Source: Narthecium ossifragum (lineage: Eukaryota > Streptophyta > Magnoliopsida > Dioscoreales > Nartheciaceae). From it: a DNA stretch of 64,000 nucleotides. This document shows, one piece after another, positions 48,929-59,273 of this stretch. The notes below the pieces were generated by a model. The model ran no database searches and had not been told where the DNA came from. It was given only the letters and a program-made list of their open reading frames with translations. How positions within the stretch are numbered: position 1 is the first letter of the stretch; the number at the start of each line of letters is the position of its first letter. The DNA is taken from NCBI GenBank assembly GCA_963920575.1, contig OY986966.1, forward strand, positions 3,864,130 to 3,928,129, written 5' to 3'. A program made the translations under genes and the position numbers.

Positions 48929-50007
48929 CGCCATTTGATTTTGCACTTAGGGCCCTAATTTCTACTGGGCCGGCCCATATCAGGATATCGTTCACTACTC
49001 AAACCATGACCGTATCTGAAATTGAAATGGCTCAAGCCCGCTGCCTCGAGCCTCATTGATTGCATAAAAACGAGATCCAATTGGATCAAGTTAACTTGGG
49101 TCGGATCTGGATCTCGAGATTAGGCCTTTTAGTCTTAAATACCAAAAAACAAAATTGGGCCAGTAATAGCATAGTGAGATGAGGCTAGTTCAATTTTCCT
49201 TTTTAGTTGAAGACTAGTCAAATTGTTATTCAGTGAACAGATTTATTTTCACAACAATGGCCGAGTTTAGGCAAAATTTCCTTAGACGTTTAGAGTACCA
49301 TAAAACATTACCTTTGTGAGCAATGAACAAGGGAGGTAAACACGAGTCAGTTGTAACACTTAGCCTTTGGCTCGTTTTAGCAAAAAAATAATAATAATAA
49401 GGGAGAGGTAAACAATCTAAGAAAAGGGTTTCCCTGGAAGTCATGAGCAATTGTAGTGGGACATTATTGTCAAGAAACAGCACCTTTAAAATCAATAATA
49501 CACTCGCAGCTCTCTGGAATGCCTTTCTATTCCCAGGATTCTTCATGAGTGCGTGTGGAACAGGACTATTTAGTTATTCTTAGATATTTTCAAACGAAAC
49601 CCCATGAGCTTAGCTTTCGTCAAAAGCTAAGTGCTAATCATGCAGTTTAGGTAGACTTCTTCACTTCGAGAATCTATGAATTGCAGAACAAAGCTGGAAG
49701 GAATCAGAATATCTACTTCAAAAGTAAGAGGAAAGAAAACAGAGAGAGAGAGAGGACCATAAAGATGAAAGCATAATTGATTCTTGCCAGTTAAGTGATA
49801 GATTATGCGCATTCTCAAACAGGCTTCCCAGATAACAGAGCAAATATGAATCATTCACATATAGAAAATCCACTTTACTAATGGATTTCACTTGCTTCAA
49901 GCCTAAAAGCTTACCTAAAGTCCTTTCATATCCGAGAATTCACTTTTACCATGTCCTTTAAAACGAGAAAACTATCATATATCACAAAATACTTCAATTA
50001 ATCAACT
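48929..50007. other. Intergenic, nothing recognised
   Basis: AT-rich sequence with a GA microsatellite near 49740-49754 and an AAT/TAA run near 49386-49400. Short frames show no family resemblance. Confidence 0.55.
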
Positions 50008-50231
50008 CATGTTTGGTACGGGAATAAGTTTTGGGGATAACTTTTATTCCGGCTTAAGGGGAGGATTATTCTCGAATACTGCCCTTATTCCACACTTTAT
50101 CTCCAAACACCCATAAGTAATCGTTACAAAGTTATCACAATTCCACCTTCTATTCATCTCTATTTTTTTCTTATTCCAATTAAATCATTACTACTTAATT
50201 CAGAATAAAGTTATCCATATACCAAACGGAT
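50008..50231. mobile_element. Probable MITE with GTTTGGTA ends
   Basis: The left side GTTTGGTACGGGAATAAG and GGATAACTTTTATTC is mirrored at the right by GAATAAAGTTATCC and ATACCAAAC. This gives a roughly 220-base inverted-repeat element, as in Tourist- or Stowaway-like MITEs. The target duplication could not be fixed. Confidence 0.6.
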
Positions 50232-50920
50232 AATTAGGAGAATAAGTTATAGATTACAGAGGCAGCAGCTGAACTCGTTACTCAAAGCTCAGCACCCAGC
50301 AGGTATACTTCCCTGCAAGGAGCCAAGTTCTCCAGCATGCCTTTAGCTAGCTCTCATGAATGTAAGCATTGGTCAATACCCAGATAAAAAAACAAGATAG
50401 TTATATAAAGCATAAGATCGAATCAGGATCATTCACATCACAAACCTAATATATCTAAAGATGCATAGCTAAGGATATATTCGAATCAGGACTCTGCTTT
50501 CTCCTTTCCAGGATTCCTGCAAATGCGTGCATAATGAAACTATCCTTCCTTATCTGATTTCGATAGGGCCAACTCCCTCATAAATGCAGATCTTGAAATA
50601 CACCAATTATATGTTGTTTAAGAAGAATACTTGAAGTAATAGCAATAGTAAAAGATTGGTGCTTGAAAGCAAATGGTAGATAGAAGTTTCCTCTCTCTAA
50701 TCTAACTTTTCTAATAAAAGATAGAAGTTCCACCACTATAAGAATCTGCTTTGCTAGAAATCAATACCCTCCTCGCATGCTTTAAATTTGCAGGAATGGG
50801 GGTTGGGAATCAAAGTTAGGTTGCTTTTGACTTCAATAGCTTAAAGCAACAGGAACTCTTGATCTGAAGCTTTAAATACGCCATGGAGGAAAGAAGGGTG
50901 ATCCAAACTACTACTCTTTC
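50232..50920. other. Upstream region of the 499-residue unknown gene
   Basis: No gene recognised. It should contain the promoter and 5' leader of the next gene. A short ATG frame at 50883 overlaps the real start in another frame and could act as an upstream frame. Confidence 0.45.
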
Positions 50921-52508
50921 ATGGCTTCTAACAGAGTCATTGATGTTTGGGGTTGGATTAGTAACCTCCCACCACTCATGCAATGGAAAACAGACACCAT
51001 TTCCCTCTGCATCTGTACCTGTAAAACAACAGAGTCATTCCTCAATCTCTCAATCACCAAAGGCCTCCAAAGCAAAAACCCATATGTCACCCTCTCTATC
51101 TTAGCTCATTTCCATGTCCCAATCTCTCTTTGGACTTCTAACCCTTTACACCTGCAAAATAACGCAGAGAAATCCATCGATGAAGACACGAGGGTCCAGT
51201 TCTTCTATAATATCATCAGTGGTGTCCTCGATTATGGGCCCAGAAAGAATTCATCCTTCAAACTTCCTGCAGTACGTATCGGAGAGAGTTTCAGAGACAT
51301 ATTCAATCATGCATTCCTCTCTCTTGCTTTCCTTGTCTGCATCTATGAGACTCCTCACAAACTTCGCCAGGGATGCCTAGAAACTCTCAAACTTCAGCTA
51401 ACAAGTTCAAAGTCTAGAGAGGCAGCCAGATTACTCTTTCGCGTCCTTGGTTCCAACATCGAAGAGCAATGGATGAGATCCTTCAGCCTGGCCATAACAA
51501 ACTGGATAGTAGAGCTCCGGGCGTCAAATCATTCTATCAGATCACCCTCACCCGTGTTTTCTTACGCCTTTTCAGCAACCGGACTGTGGAAAGTGCAGTT
51601 GTATTGCCCAATCATCGCCATGGGCACGGAAGACCCGAGTGCTATGACTCCAGATGAGCGCTTGCTATTTTCTCTCAACTACCAGCAGCTTGAAGGAGTG
51701 ATACAACTAGCTTACAAGGTTATCTTCCAAGGGAACTGGATCAACGTGGCTGTGACTGTAGACAACATAAGGTTGGTAGTTGGTATACTATCCTAGATAC
51801 TAGTTTAGATGTTACTGTAGATAATTACCTTGAGCTCATTGACTGTTACATTGATGCAGGTGTGATGTGTATCCTTTGGTATCTGAGACTCTCATGGACG
51901 AACGTGGTTATGGGTCAGAGGAAAAACACTTCCCCTCTCGGGTATCTTTGCAACTCACTCCGACAATGCAAAGTAATGTGATGTCAGTCTCCGTAAGCAA
52001 ATCATCTGATAACCCTATCCATGAACTTGGCCTAGAGAAGTCACTCGAAAGCTCGTTTGATCCTCCGAACTCTTATTTGGGTCTTAAAGTTTCAGCCACC
52101 GAGTCAGTCACTATGACCATGAAGCCATGGAAGTTTGAACAATCTGTCTATGGAGATAGCGCGACCTTGAATTGGTTTCTTCACGATGGGGTGAACGGTA
52201 GAGAGGTCCTCTCTTCCAGGCCTTCCAAGTTTGCATTGTTTCAACCTAGATCATGGTTTAGAGATCGCTATTCAAGTGCTTACAGGCCTTTTACGAAGCA
52301 AGGAGGTGTGATCTTTGCAGGAGATGAGTACGGGGAGAGCGTCTGGTGGAAGCTATGCGGAGAAGCATCTGGTGAGACTATGGAGTGGGAAATCAAAGGT
52401 TGGATTTGGTTAACCTATTGGCCTAACAAGCTCAGAACTTCCTACACTGAAACTAGGAGGTTGGAGTTCAAGGAATTACTCTATCTCCCTCTTCAAAAGA
52501 TGAGATGA
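50921..52508 (+). CDS. Conserved plant-type protein of unknown function
   Basis: Two exons, 50921-51771 and 51860-52508, splice in phase (GT-AG) to 499 residues. The start MASNRVIDVWGWISNLPP opens a continuous frame with balanced amino-acid use and no low complexity, so it is a genuine protein. Visible features: Trp-rich segments at both ends (VWGWISNLPPL; WWKLCGEASGETMEWEIKGW; WIWLTYWPNKLRTSYTETRR), a helical middle (RQGCLETLKLQLTSSKSREA), and no signal peptide or clear membrane helix. I recall similar uncharacterised plant proteins ending in a WLTYWPNK..ETRRLEF motif, but I cannot name a domain or role. A short ATG frame at 50883 overlaps in another frame. It is the only multi-exon gene here without a recognised family. 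Confidence 0.8.
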
Positions 52509-53063
52509 TGATATAAGGACTCTTCTTATAGGCATAGCATGCATCTCTCCTTCTAAAAGTTATAACCTAGGCTATGAACCGCCTGTTTAGCTTTTCACAG
52601 CAAGTTTGATTCAATCACTTGCGAATAAACATCTACGATGAAAGAAAATGATATTTCAGTGAAAAAAGCAATATCATTTTAAGCCAAAAGGCGATACTAA
52701 TTAATTGATTTGATTGTCAGGCAAATGAAGTGGGTATGGTGTGGTACTGTGGTGTCCTGGTGGAGTTAATAGTTTGTAAAAATCACCCGATCTAAAGATC
52801 ATCACAAGGTTTTTCAGCAACACGATTACTAAGGACTGAATCATCAGTCAATAGAGTGAAACTGACAAGTAATTTGCTTTTTCAATTTCAACATACACAC
52901 CAAAAGATATTCATCAAACGTTTCAAAAGAGTCTTGAATCCTAAAATGTTTAAGATACAAACACAGCGGAACACTTTCTTATTTGAATACGATCCGTTCT
53001 CAAAGCTAGTATACCTATATCCTTGAGAGCACAGGACAGGGTAAAACATGGTCATGACAGAAC
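52509..53063. other. Intergenic between convergent genes
   Basis: It holds the 3' tails of the unknown plus-strand gene and the minus-strand MIF-like gene. No further gene seen. Confidence 0.5.
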
Positions 53064-54589
53064 TTAGAAAGTAGTTCCATTCCATCCAAAGTTCGAACCC
53101 TGCATAGCAGAGACAAAATCAACAGTGAACCTTGGACCGATGAGAAAGGGTAAGTATACAGCTATTATTAGAATTAACGGGTATCTCTAATTGTGAGGCT
53201 GATTTAACAGGTGTGTCAAAGCTAAAACAACAAAGAACCTATATTTTTAATGCTTATTTACTTCACATGATACTGTGCTGACAAAAATCAAATACTTAAT
53301 GCAAAATGCTGAGTCTGATGCCCATACCAAGTAGGAGGAATTTAATGAGACAAAACAACTTTCAATAATCGCATTGTCTCTTCTATGGTGAGCATTACAA
53401 GTCGGAATCAAACAGCCATTAGCGACTTTGTTAAGACACCTACAACTAGCTTCAGAAATAATAATTTCAAACCCTTAGTCTCCAAAAAACGAGGGAAGTT
53501 TCAATGCCTTACCTTCGTGTCATAGAACTTGAGATAGAAGCGCGATTTAGGAACAGACAACTTGGTCTCCAGTATTGCAGCAACTGCCGCACTCAGTTTC
53601 TTGTTTACATCAGGATTCAGGCCTCCAATGGAAACCAACTCTCCATAAGCACTGGGCTGCTCAGTCCCTCCAAAACACATCGGCACTGATCCTTTGAGCA
53701 CTATCATCACATACTGTGCAAAATGGAAGAAAGAATCCCGTTATATTCACCCAGAAGCGAACAGAAAAAAGATGGCAAGGCTCATCAACTGTGGCACATC
53801 AAAAATAACTAGAAGGAACAACACAAAGCGTCATGACTTTGAACACAGCGAAGCAATAAATAAGGTGTTACATAAGCTGTAAGAAGATCGATACTGGATA
53901 ACTAACTAGCTTCAGTATATCTATAAGTGGCTATATATTCATTGCATCCTAAACAAAATACAGGGATTTGTTTCAAACTGATTTAAACTTGTCCAATCTC
54001 AGATACAAAGCCCTAAAACCAACATATTACTTACCACCTAGAAATAATTTTCAGGGACTAGTGAAATCAAAGGGTCTGTTCAGACTTGGAGTAATACGAT
54101 TGTAATCAAGGCCTGATTTTTGTACATCCTATGAGTGCTAAATTTCATACTAATGCAACACATGAGCTAGGTCATTGCCATCATAATTTTCACAAAATGA
54201 TAGGGAATAAATCGTTAAAAACATCAAGTAGGCAAGAAACTTAAACTAAGCTGCGTTACTTAACAGGAAGAACACACATACTAAGTTCTGATCAGTGACA
54301 CTGCAATGTACTTCACCTTTTTAATCGAAATTATAAGATCGACGCGCCCAATAAACTCAATTAAGAATCAACCATGATTTCAAAATATCATCGGGAAGGA
54401 TGCATACATAGGTTTGGAGTATAAGAGAGCACAAAGAAGACGAGAGGGGGAGAAAGGGCGGCGGGGGGCGGGACCAACTTTTTCGGGCTTGCCGATGAGG
54501 GCGGCGACGGTCTTCGACGCCTCGGAGAGGATGGCGGAGGTATCCACGCCGTCCAAGCTCACGTTGGTGGATAGATTGAGACACGGCAT
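53064..54589 (-). CDS. MDL: MIF/D-dopachrome tautomerase-like protein
   Basis: Three exons, 54589-54479, 53713-53513 and 53099-53064, give 115 residues, the normal length of the MIF superfamily. After Met removal the N-terminal proline (MPCLNLSTNV), the catalytic base of tautomerases, is exposed. The middle exon carries YVMIVLKGSVPMCFGGTEQP and GELVSIGGLNPDVNKKLSAA, and the last exon encodes only GSNFGWNGTTF, the conserved C-terminal loop that packs the trimer. Plant MDL proteins have tautomerase activity in vitro and are linked to immune responses; no peroxisomal SKL end is present, so a cytosolic form is likely. The last coding exon is only 36 bases. All junctions are GT-AG and phase 0. Confidence 0.93.
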
Positions 54590-55038
54590 CGTCCCTCGTC
54601 TCCTCCACTACCACAGAAACCCTTCTCTAAAATCCACACCCTTCGGCTCTCTATACTCGTTGTTTTAGCATTCTATACAGGATTGGATCCCACGTCGATT
54701 TCGAGTGCGATGTTATTATGACTTGGGCCTTGGGCTATGTCGAGTATCTGATGGGCCTAACATTAACAATGTTGGTTCTCCGTGAGGAGTGACGGCGTCC
54801 CACTGGCAACATGGCGGGCCACGAGTGTTGGGCCCTATACTCAGACACTCACGGCCGACCACATAGACTCATGCTTATTGAGTAAAAAATACATAAGTTA
54901 TATATTAAAAAAAATCTTATGCGGAGTTTTGGGGACAGGACAATTAGTGAATTCAAGTGATATAATCCGGCGCGAGTTTGTGACAATTGCAGCTAGCTCG
55001 ATCTGTGATGAGAACATATATGTACAATAAAATACCTG
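54590..55038. other. MIF-like gene upstream region; possible protease-inhibitor relic
   Basis: It includes the MIF leader. A phrase at 54720-54775 (GACTTGGGCC... GGGCCTAACATTAACAATGT) resembles 59605-59665, downstream of the protease-inhibitor leader. This hints at an older repeat unit of the same duplicated neighbourhood. No intact gene. Confidence 0.35.
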
Positions 55039-55148
55039 GACAGTAGGGCGGATTAGCCGTGCATGGAATATTGCAGGCCATCGGTGTTTCGGTTCCTCGA
55101 CTATATATCCTACAAGGAAAAAAGAGGTGAGAGGAGATGATCAGTAGA
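55039..55148 (-). pseudogene. Relic of protease-inhibitor leader, part 1
   Basis: CCATCGGTGTTTCGGTTCCT, then GACTATATATCCTACAAGG and AAAAAAGAGGTGAGAGGAG, correspond to 59283-59338 upstream of the intact potato-inhibitor gene (CCATCGGCGTTCCAGTTCCT and so on). The ATG position has become ATGCACGGCTAA, so the copy cannot start the protein. The similarity resumes after a solo LTR at 56416. Confidence 0.6.
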
Positions 55149-55235
55149 TGTTAGTCAAAATAATGGCTAAATCATTAAATGACGGACACGTAAGCAAAAA
55201 GCAATTACTAAATGGACGATAACTACATAATCTTA

Positions 55236-55375
55236 TCGACCAGATGAAACCTATCGACCAAATGAACGATAGAGTCTATCAACCAAATGGACGATAAAAT
55301 ATCGACCAAATGAAACGATGGAATCTATCGACCAAAATGGACGATAGAATTTTAACCAAATGGACGATATCGTCC
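55236..55375. repeat. Short tandem repeat in LTR U3: ATCGACCAAATGGACGATA
   Basis: Six or so imperfect units built on GACCAAATGGACGATA follow each other at 20-27 bases. The inverse word TATCGTCC appears directly afterwards (55367-55374) and CGTCCA nearby, so the end of the array is partly palindromic. Arrays like this in U3 may bind transcription factors. Confidence 0.7.
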
Positions 55376-55691
55376 ATATGGCACCATCATTTAAAGGATT
55401 ATGGACGATTATCGCCCAAAAGTCACAATTAGACATGTTACTCAATTTTATCGTCCAAAAGCAATTAACACGTGTGCCAAATATGGTTAAAAACACATGC
55501 AGGTATGACGTGGACAAGAAACGATAAGTAAGCCAGCGTAATCATGACGTATGCAATGAACGAGAATCAACCACGTGTACTCTCCAAACCAGACACAGAC
55601 GTGGGAGAAGCTGTTACGGAGCAGTTCGCGCACGATCTCCTCCTTCCACGCCATCAACCCTCAAGGCGGGAGCAGTTATTCAGTTCCTTAG

Positions 55692-55699
55692 TATAAATA
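55692..55699 (+). promoter_or_regulatory. TATA box of the solo LTR
   Basis: TATAAATA followed about 30 bases later by CTCCACTGTAACC, an expected U3/R layout. Position within a TG..CA-bounded LTR supports it. Confidence 0.6.
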
Positions 55700-55788
55700 G
55701 CTTCTCTTCTCCACTGTAACCCCCCTCCGACAACTTGTAACCTGCTCATAAGCATGGCTTTCGTTTCTTTTGTACCTGTAAGTTGATT

Positions 55789-55794
55789 AATAAA
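55789..55794 (+). terminator. Polyadenylation signal of the solo LTR
   Basis: AATAAA, about 95 bases after the TATA box; in an LTR this would mark the end of R. Confidence 0.5.
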
Positions 55795-56415
55795 GCTTTC
55801 AGTTTGATTAATGGCGTCTTTTATTGCTTTCTTAGTATAATTTCGATAATGTAGTCGTTTTAATTGTCTTCTCCTCTTTTCTTTCTGTTTTGTAGTTTTA
55901 GATTAATGGATTTATTTCCGTTTCCGTTTTCTGTCCGTTTCTTTTCCATAGTTTAATTAAGTTAAATTAGTTTGAAGTAAGATTAAATTAGTCTTTTAAT
56001 TACTGTTTTCGTTATTCATGATCATAGGAGTATTTTAAGATTAATTTAGGTTTAATTAGTCCTTTTTATTGCTTTTCTTACAGCTTTCTTTACTGTTTTC
56101 CATTAGAGTAAGTTACTGCTTTCTTAGATTAAGTTAATCCATAGATTTAAATGCATTTCTTAGATTCAGTAATTTAAGTTGATCTTTATGCTTTATTTCA
56201 TTCCGTAATCTTAGATAATTCAAAGCTTTTCTTAGGTTAATCTTAATAATTAGATTATTTAATTAGGTCTAATCTAGATTTCCATATTACTTGACATCTC
56301 TGGTTCATTAATTTGAAAGAGTAGAACTCAACTGCAATCGTTTGATAATTAAGTGTGGAATAGGATCTTGACTTTGACTATTTGACCGGTTAACTGTCGG
56401 ATTTCCTCTCTAACA

Positions 56416-56690
56416 GTAGGAAAAGATAGTGATAGTGAGAGACCAAAGACAGGAGAGGAGATCTATTTATTTATAGATCTAATTACTGCAGGACCAGCAT
56501 TGCATTATCGTATATAAGCGTACGTATCTGCGTAAGGATTCCATAATTAGCAGATACTAGGCAGATTTCTCACCATATATATTTGTGATTTGCATACTTG
56601 GCAGATATTTCTTGCCATAATTGTAGTTTTCCTCTGCAATGAGAAAAGATTTCTAACGCATCTGCGTTAAAGCTCTGCATGCTTTCCGTG
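56416..56690 (-). pseudogene. Relic of protease-inhibitor upstream region, part 2
   Basis: GAGAGACCAAAGACAGGAG, GATCTATTTATT and the later phrases CATACTTGGCAGATAT and AATTGTAGTTTTCC correspond to 59366-59550 upstream of the intact inhibitor gene (GAGAGACCAAAGACGAGAG and so on). Order and spacing are kept, with small indels. It continues the copy interrupted by the solo LTR. Confidence 0.65.
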
Positions 56691-57077
56691 ACAACTAGTT
56701 CTCTCCGGTGTAGGGGGGTCAATGTGGCGGGTTGGGACGGGCTTTTCGCAACCAGCCCCATGCACCCTGTTGAGAGAAAAGTTACAGGGTGATTTCCTTA
56801 CCCCTATCCATAACTCATTTATAAATATCACGACCCTTCCCACCTGGCCCCCGCCCCATCTTGTTTCATTAAAATATTTTTAAATTTTTTTTAAAATAGG
56901 TATTAATAGTTAAAAATTAGACACGAAGCATAAAACATAATTCATTTTATATAAAGATATGATCGCATAGAAAAAATCACTGATCGATTCCTTATATTTT
57001 GTTCATGTAACAAACTACGATATGAACTAAACTCAACATAGATTTAAATTTAGACCATAAAGTGAAAGCAACACAAT

Positions 57078-57094
57078 AAAGAGATAAGAACCAA
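57078..57094. repeat. Target-site duplication, left copy
   Basis: AAAGAGATAAGAACCAA here; AGAGATAAGAACCAA recurs at 57641-57655, directly after a poly-A tract. It marks a non-LTR insertion. Confidence 0.85.
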
Positions 57095-57640
57095 GTTACC
57101 TCCTATGTACAACCCAGTTTTATTGATCGCAGCTTACTACCTTACATACATGATCCGGCTATTAGAGAGGAGGAGTTGGATGACATTCACATGACGGCGG
57201 TCAACCGCATGCACTCGGCTCTCCGTGCAGCTACCCCGATCTACGATCCCACTCGTTATGCTGAGATGGAGGATGAGGATGACACAGAGAGCAGCAATGG
57301 TGATCAGGAGATGATGTTGGCTCCTACAGAGTCCACATTTTCCGAACACAGTAACCGGCAAAAGCGTCGTCTTGCTTTCACTCCGGGCGAGCACACTGTC
57401 ACTGTTGTCGATGAGATTTGATTCCTGGGATTGTAGGGGTGCCGGAGCTGAAGTCCATGGGTATGGACAACCGTTTTGACTCTTTGAGTCCGTCATGTTT
57501 TGTTACATGTAATGGATCTTGTTACTTTTGGTCCCGGGAGGGCGGCTACGACCCTCCTTTTTTCTTGACCGTCTGATGTAAGTAGAGATGTTCTAATAAT
57601 CTAGCCTTCGGGCTCAACTCATCAAAAAAAAAAAAAAAAA
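57095..57640 (+). pseudogene. 5'-truncated LINE or retrocopy with poly-A tail
   Basis: The insert runs from the duplication to a poly-A tract (57624-57640). A frame is open from the insertion edge to the TGA at 57419-57421, encoding QPSFIDRSLLPYIHDPAI, then MHSALRAATPIYDPTRYAEM, an acidic stretch, and a basic QKRRLAF segment. I do not recognise this protein. The untranslated tail ending CCTTCGGGCTCAACTCATC before the A-tract is typical of plant L1 LINE 3' ends, so the frame is most likely the C-terminus of a LINE open frame, but capture of a host sequence is possible. Confidence 0.7.
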
Positions 57641-57734
57641 AGAGATAAGAACCAAATAGTTATCTCATGTGTAGTCCGAAATCACCTAACTTAGTATAAT
57701 ACGGCATATAAGTTTTCTCATTACATGTTAACTT

Positions 57735-57826
57735 CTCCGTGTTCTCCCATGTTCCCCTCTTTGTTTCCTCTCTGTTCCTGTTGGTGTTCGTTTGCTACCC
57801 AGCCTCGGGCTTATATAATCAAAAAA
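57735..57826 (+). mobile_element. Second short LINE 3' tail
   Basis: CCAGCCTCGGGCTTATATAATC followed by a poly-A run at about 57822-57831 closely resembles the LINE 3' end just upstream. Only about 90 bases of the element seem present. No target duplication was identified. Confidence 0.45.
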
Positions 57827-58157
57827 AAAAATCAACATATTACTTTCTACATAAATGTCACATAAATCACATATGTATATAGACTAGTACTCACCTGTGC
57901 CCCTGGCACAGTTTTGAGTTATTGTTAATATAAAATTTTAACAAACTCCTTGTAGTTTGTCTGGTTAGACGGCTGTGTTGACCCGTAGGTGGTCCAGGGT
58001 TCGAAGGTTGGTCATAGCTTTTTGTTCACTGCCACCATAAAACATAGCTAATAAAATATAAAATAAAATATTATAAGTCTAACTTAGGGTATATAAAATA
58101 CATATAAGTCTTTGCATATTGCATATAAGATAATATTAATAGAACTTAGGTTGATAT

Positions 58158-58357
58158 NNNNNNNNNNNNNNNNNNNNNNNNNNNNNNNNNNNNNNNNNNN
58201 NNNNNNNNNNNNNNNNNNNNNNNNNNNNNNNNNNNNNNNNNNNNNNNNNNNNNNNNNNNNNNNNNNNNNNNNNNNNNNNNNNNNNNNNNNNNNNNNNNNN
58301 NNNNNNNNNNNNNNNNNNNNNNNNNNNNNNNNNNNNNNNNNNNNNNNNNNNNNNNNN
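58158..58357. other. Assembly gap, 200 N
   Basis: Exactly 200 unknown bases, a conventional scaffold gap size, so the true length is unknown. Apparent frames across it are artefacts. Confidence 0.99.
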
Positions 58358-58868
58358 AGCAAACTTAGAGAATATATATAAAGAAATTTAGGGGATATGA
58401 ATTAATGCAGGTTAACCGTTATTGCTCCTTATAAGGTTAATATAAACAAGCGAGTTTATATATACCCGTCCCCGCCCCATATATAGAATGGGTTTGCCCA
58501 TTTATTTTGACCCGCCCCATTAACCCAGTTATCACCGCATTGGGCGCCGGAACGGGTTGCTTAATTTACCCACTCCATCGCCATCCCCATTTTAGAGAGA
58601 GAGATAGTACTGGAGCGTAATAAGAGGAGAGACAGTTGGTTGTTATGCATTAATTTGATGGTTATAAGACAGATAATAAGAGGTATATGATTTATATTAA
58701 GTGGCGAGGTATGAGAAGACTAACTATTCTTCTCATAACATATTCCATTTTATTAATCATGCATGCAAATCATAACATATTCCATTTGTACGACTGAATC
58801 ATACAAAGAGACGAGCTAGCTAGCCAATCATTTTTTTTCACTAGATTTAGACACCGCATGAAAAAAGG

Positions 58869-59273
58869 CTAGCCGATCGTTGGGACTCCCCAGACCAGGG
58901 CGTTCTCATAGTCCCCGCCTTCGGGAGCGTCGACGCTGAGCCACACACGGTTGCAGCAGCACTCCTCCGTTATGACGGTTTTGTAAGATATGAGCACCAC
59001 AATCACCCCTGGAGGCCCCTCCCTCTCGATCGTCTCCTTCGCCACCTTCCCCTCCTTCCCCACCAGCTCCGGCCATCTGAGCTTACTCACTAAAATCAAA
59101 ACATTTATTATATATAGTTTGAAAAAGAAAAACCCAAAAAAAAAACAAGAAGAAATTGTTCATGAAACCTCTCAATAGCTACTGATGTCACTTGCCACGT
59201 CAGCATTCTTTCTATTTAAAAAAAAACATTATCAAAGGAAGTACCTCGACAGGGTCGATCACCTCGACGACAT
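58869..59273 (-). CDS. Potato inhibitor I family serine protease inhibitor
   Basis: Two exons, 59273-59263 and 59085-58869, give 75 residues, normal for this family. Exon 1 encodes only MSS plus two bases; the second acceptor (GTGAG before 59085) restores MSSSKLRWPELVGKEG, the family hallmark. The body continues VAKETIEREGPPGVIVVLI, then NRVWLSVD and the C-terminal WGVPTIG, which resembles the family end PxIG. By manual alignment with eglin-type members the reactive-loop P1 and P1' residues are both Glu (T-E-E), and three Cys follow where Leu-Arg-Tyr/Cys are usual; the second loop-stabilising Arg (NRV) is kept. These small inhibitors act on serine endopeptidases and are often defence-related. 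A nearer TTTTAG acceptor exists but breaks the frame. A relic copy lies at 55-56.7 kb. Confidence 0.8.

Larger units (their letters stand above)
55149..56415 (+). mobile_element. Solo LTR, 1,267 bases, with paralogous empty site
   Basis: Starts TGTTAG and ends CTAACA, perfect inverted LTR termini. Flanks are GTAGA (55144-55148) and GTAGG (56416-56420), a 5-base duplication with one change. The paralogous copy of this locus near 59340 reads through as a single GTAGG, so it is an empty site. Internal signals on the plus strand: TATAAATA at 55692-55699 and AATAAA at 55789-55794, as expected for U3 and R. A tandem repeat lies in U3 at 55236-55375. No gag or pol. Confidence 0.85.
56710..58590. mobile_element. 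Probable hAT-like non-autonomous element, interrupted
   Basis: The left end (TAGGGGGGTCAATGTGGCGG followed by GGTTGGGACGGG) has the look of hAT-type ends that start TAGGGGTGTCAAT with GGCGGG repeats. The right side carries inverted matches: CCCGCCCCATATATAG, TGACCCGCCCCATTAACCC. Inside lie LINE insertions (57095-57640 and about 57735-57826) and the N gap. No transposase seen. Exact right end and target duplication are not resolved. Confidence 0.5.

Noticed and set aside
58084..58381. Frames running through N residues
   Set aside because: Artefact of the 200-N assembly gap.
59086..59099. Single-exon start of the protease inhibitor at the ATG near 59099
   Set aside because: It would give an intron-derived N-terminus; the two-exon model restores the family start MSSSK...WPELVG.
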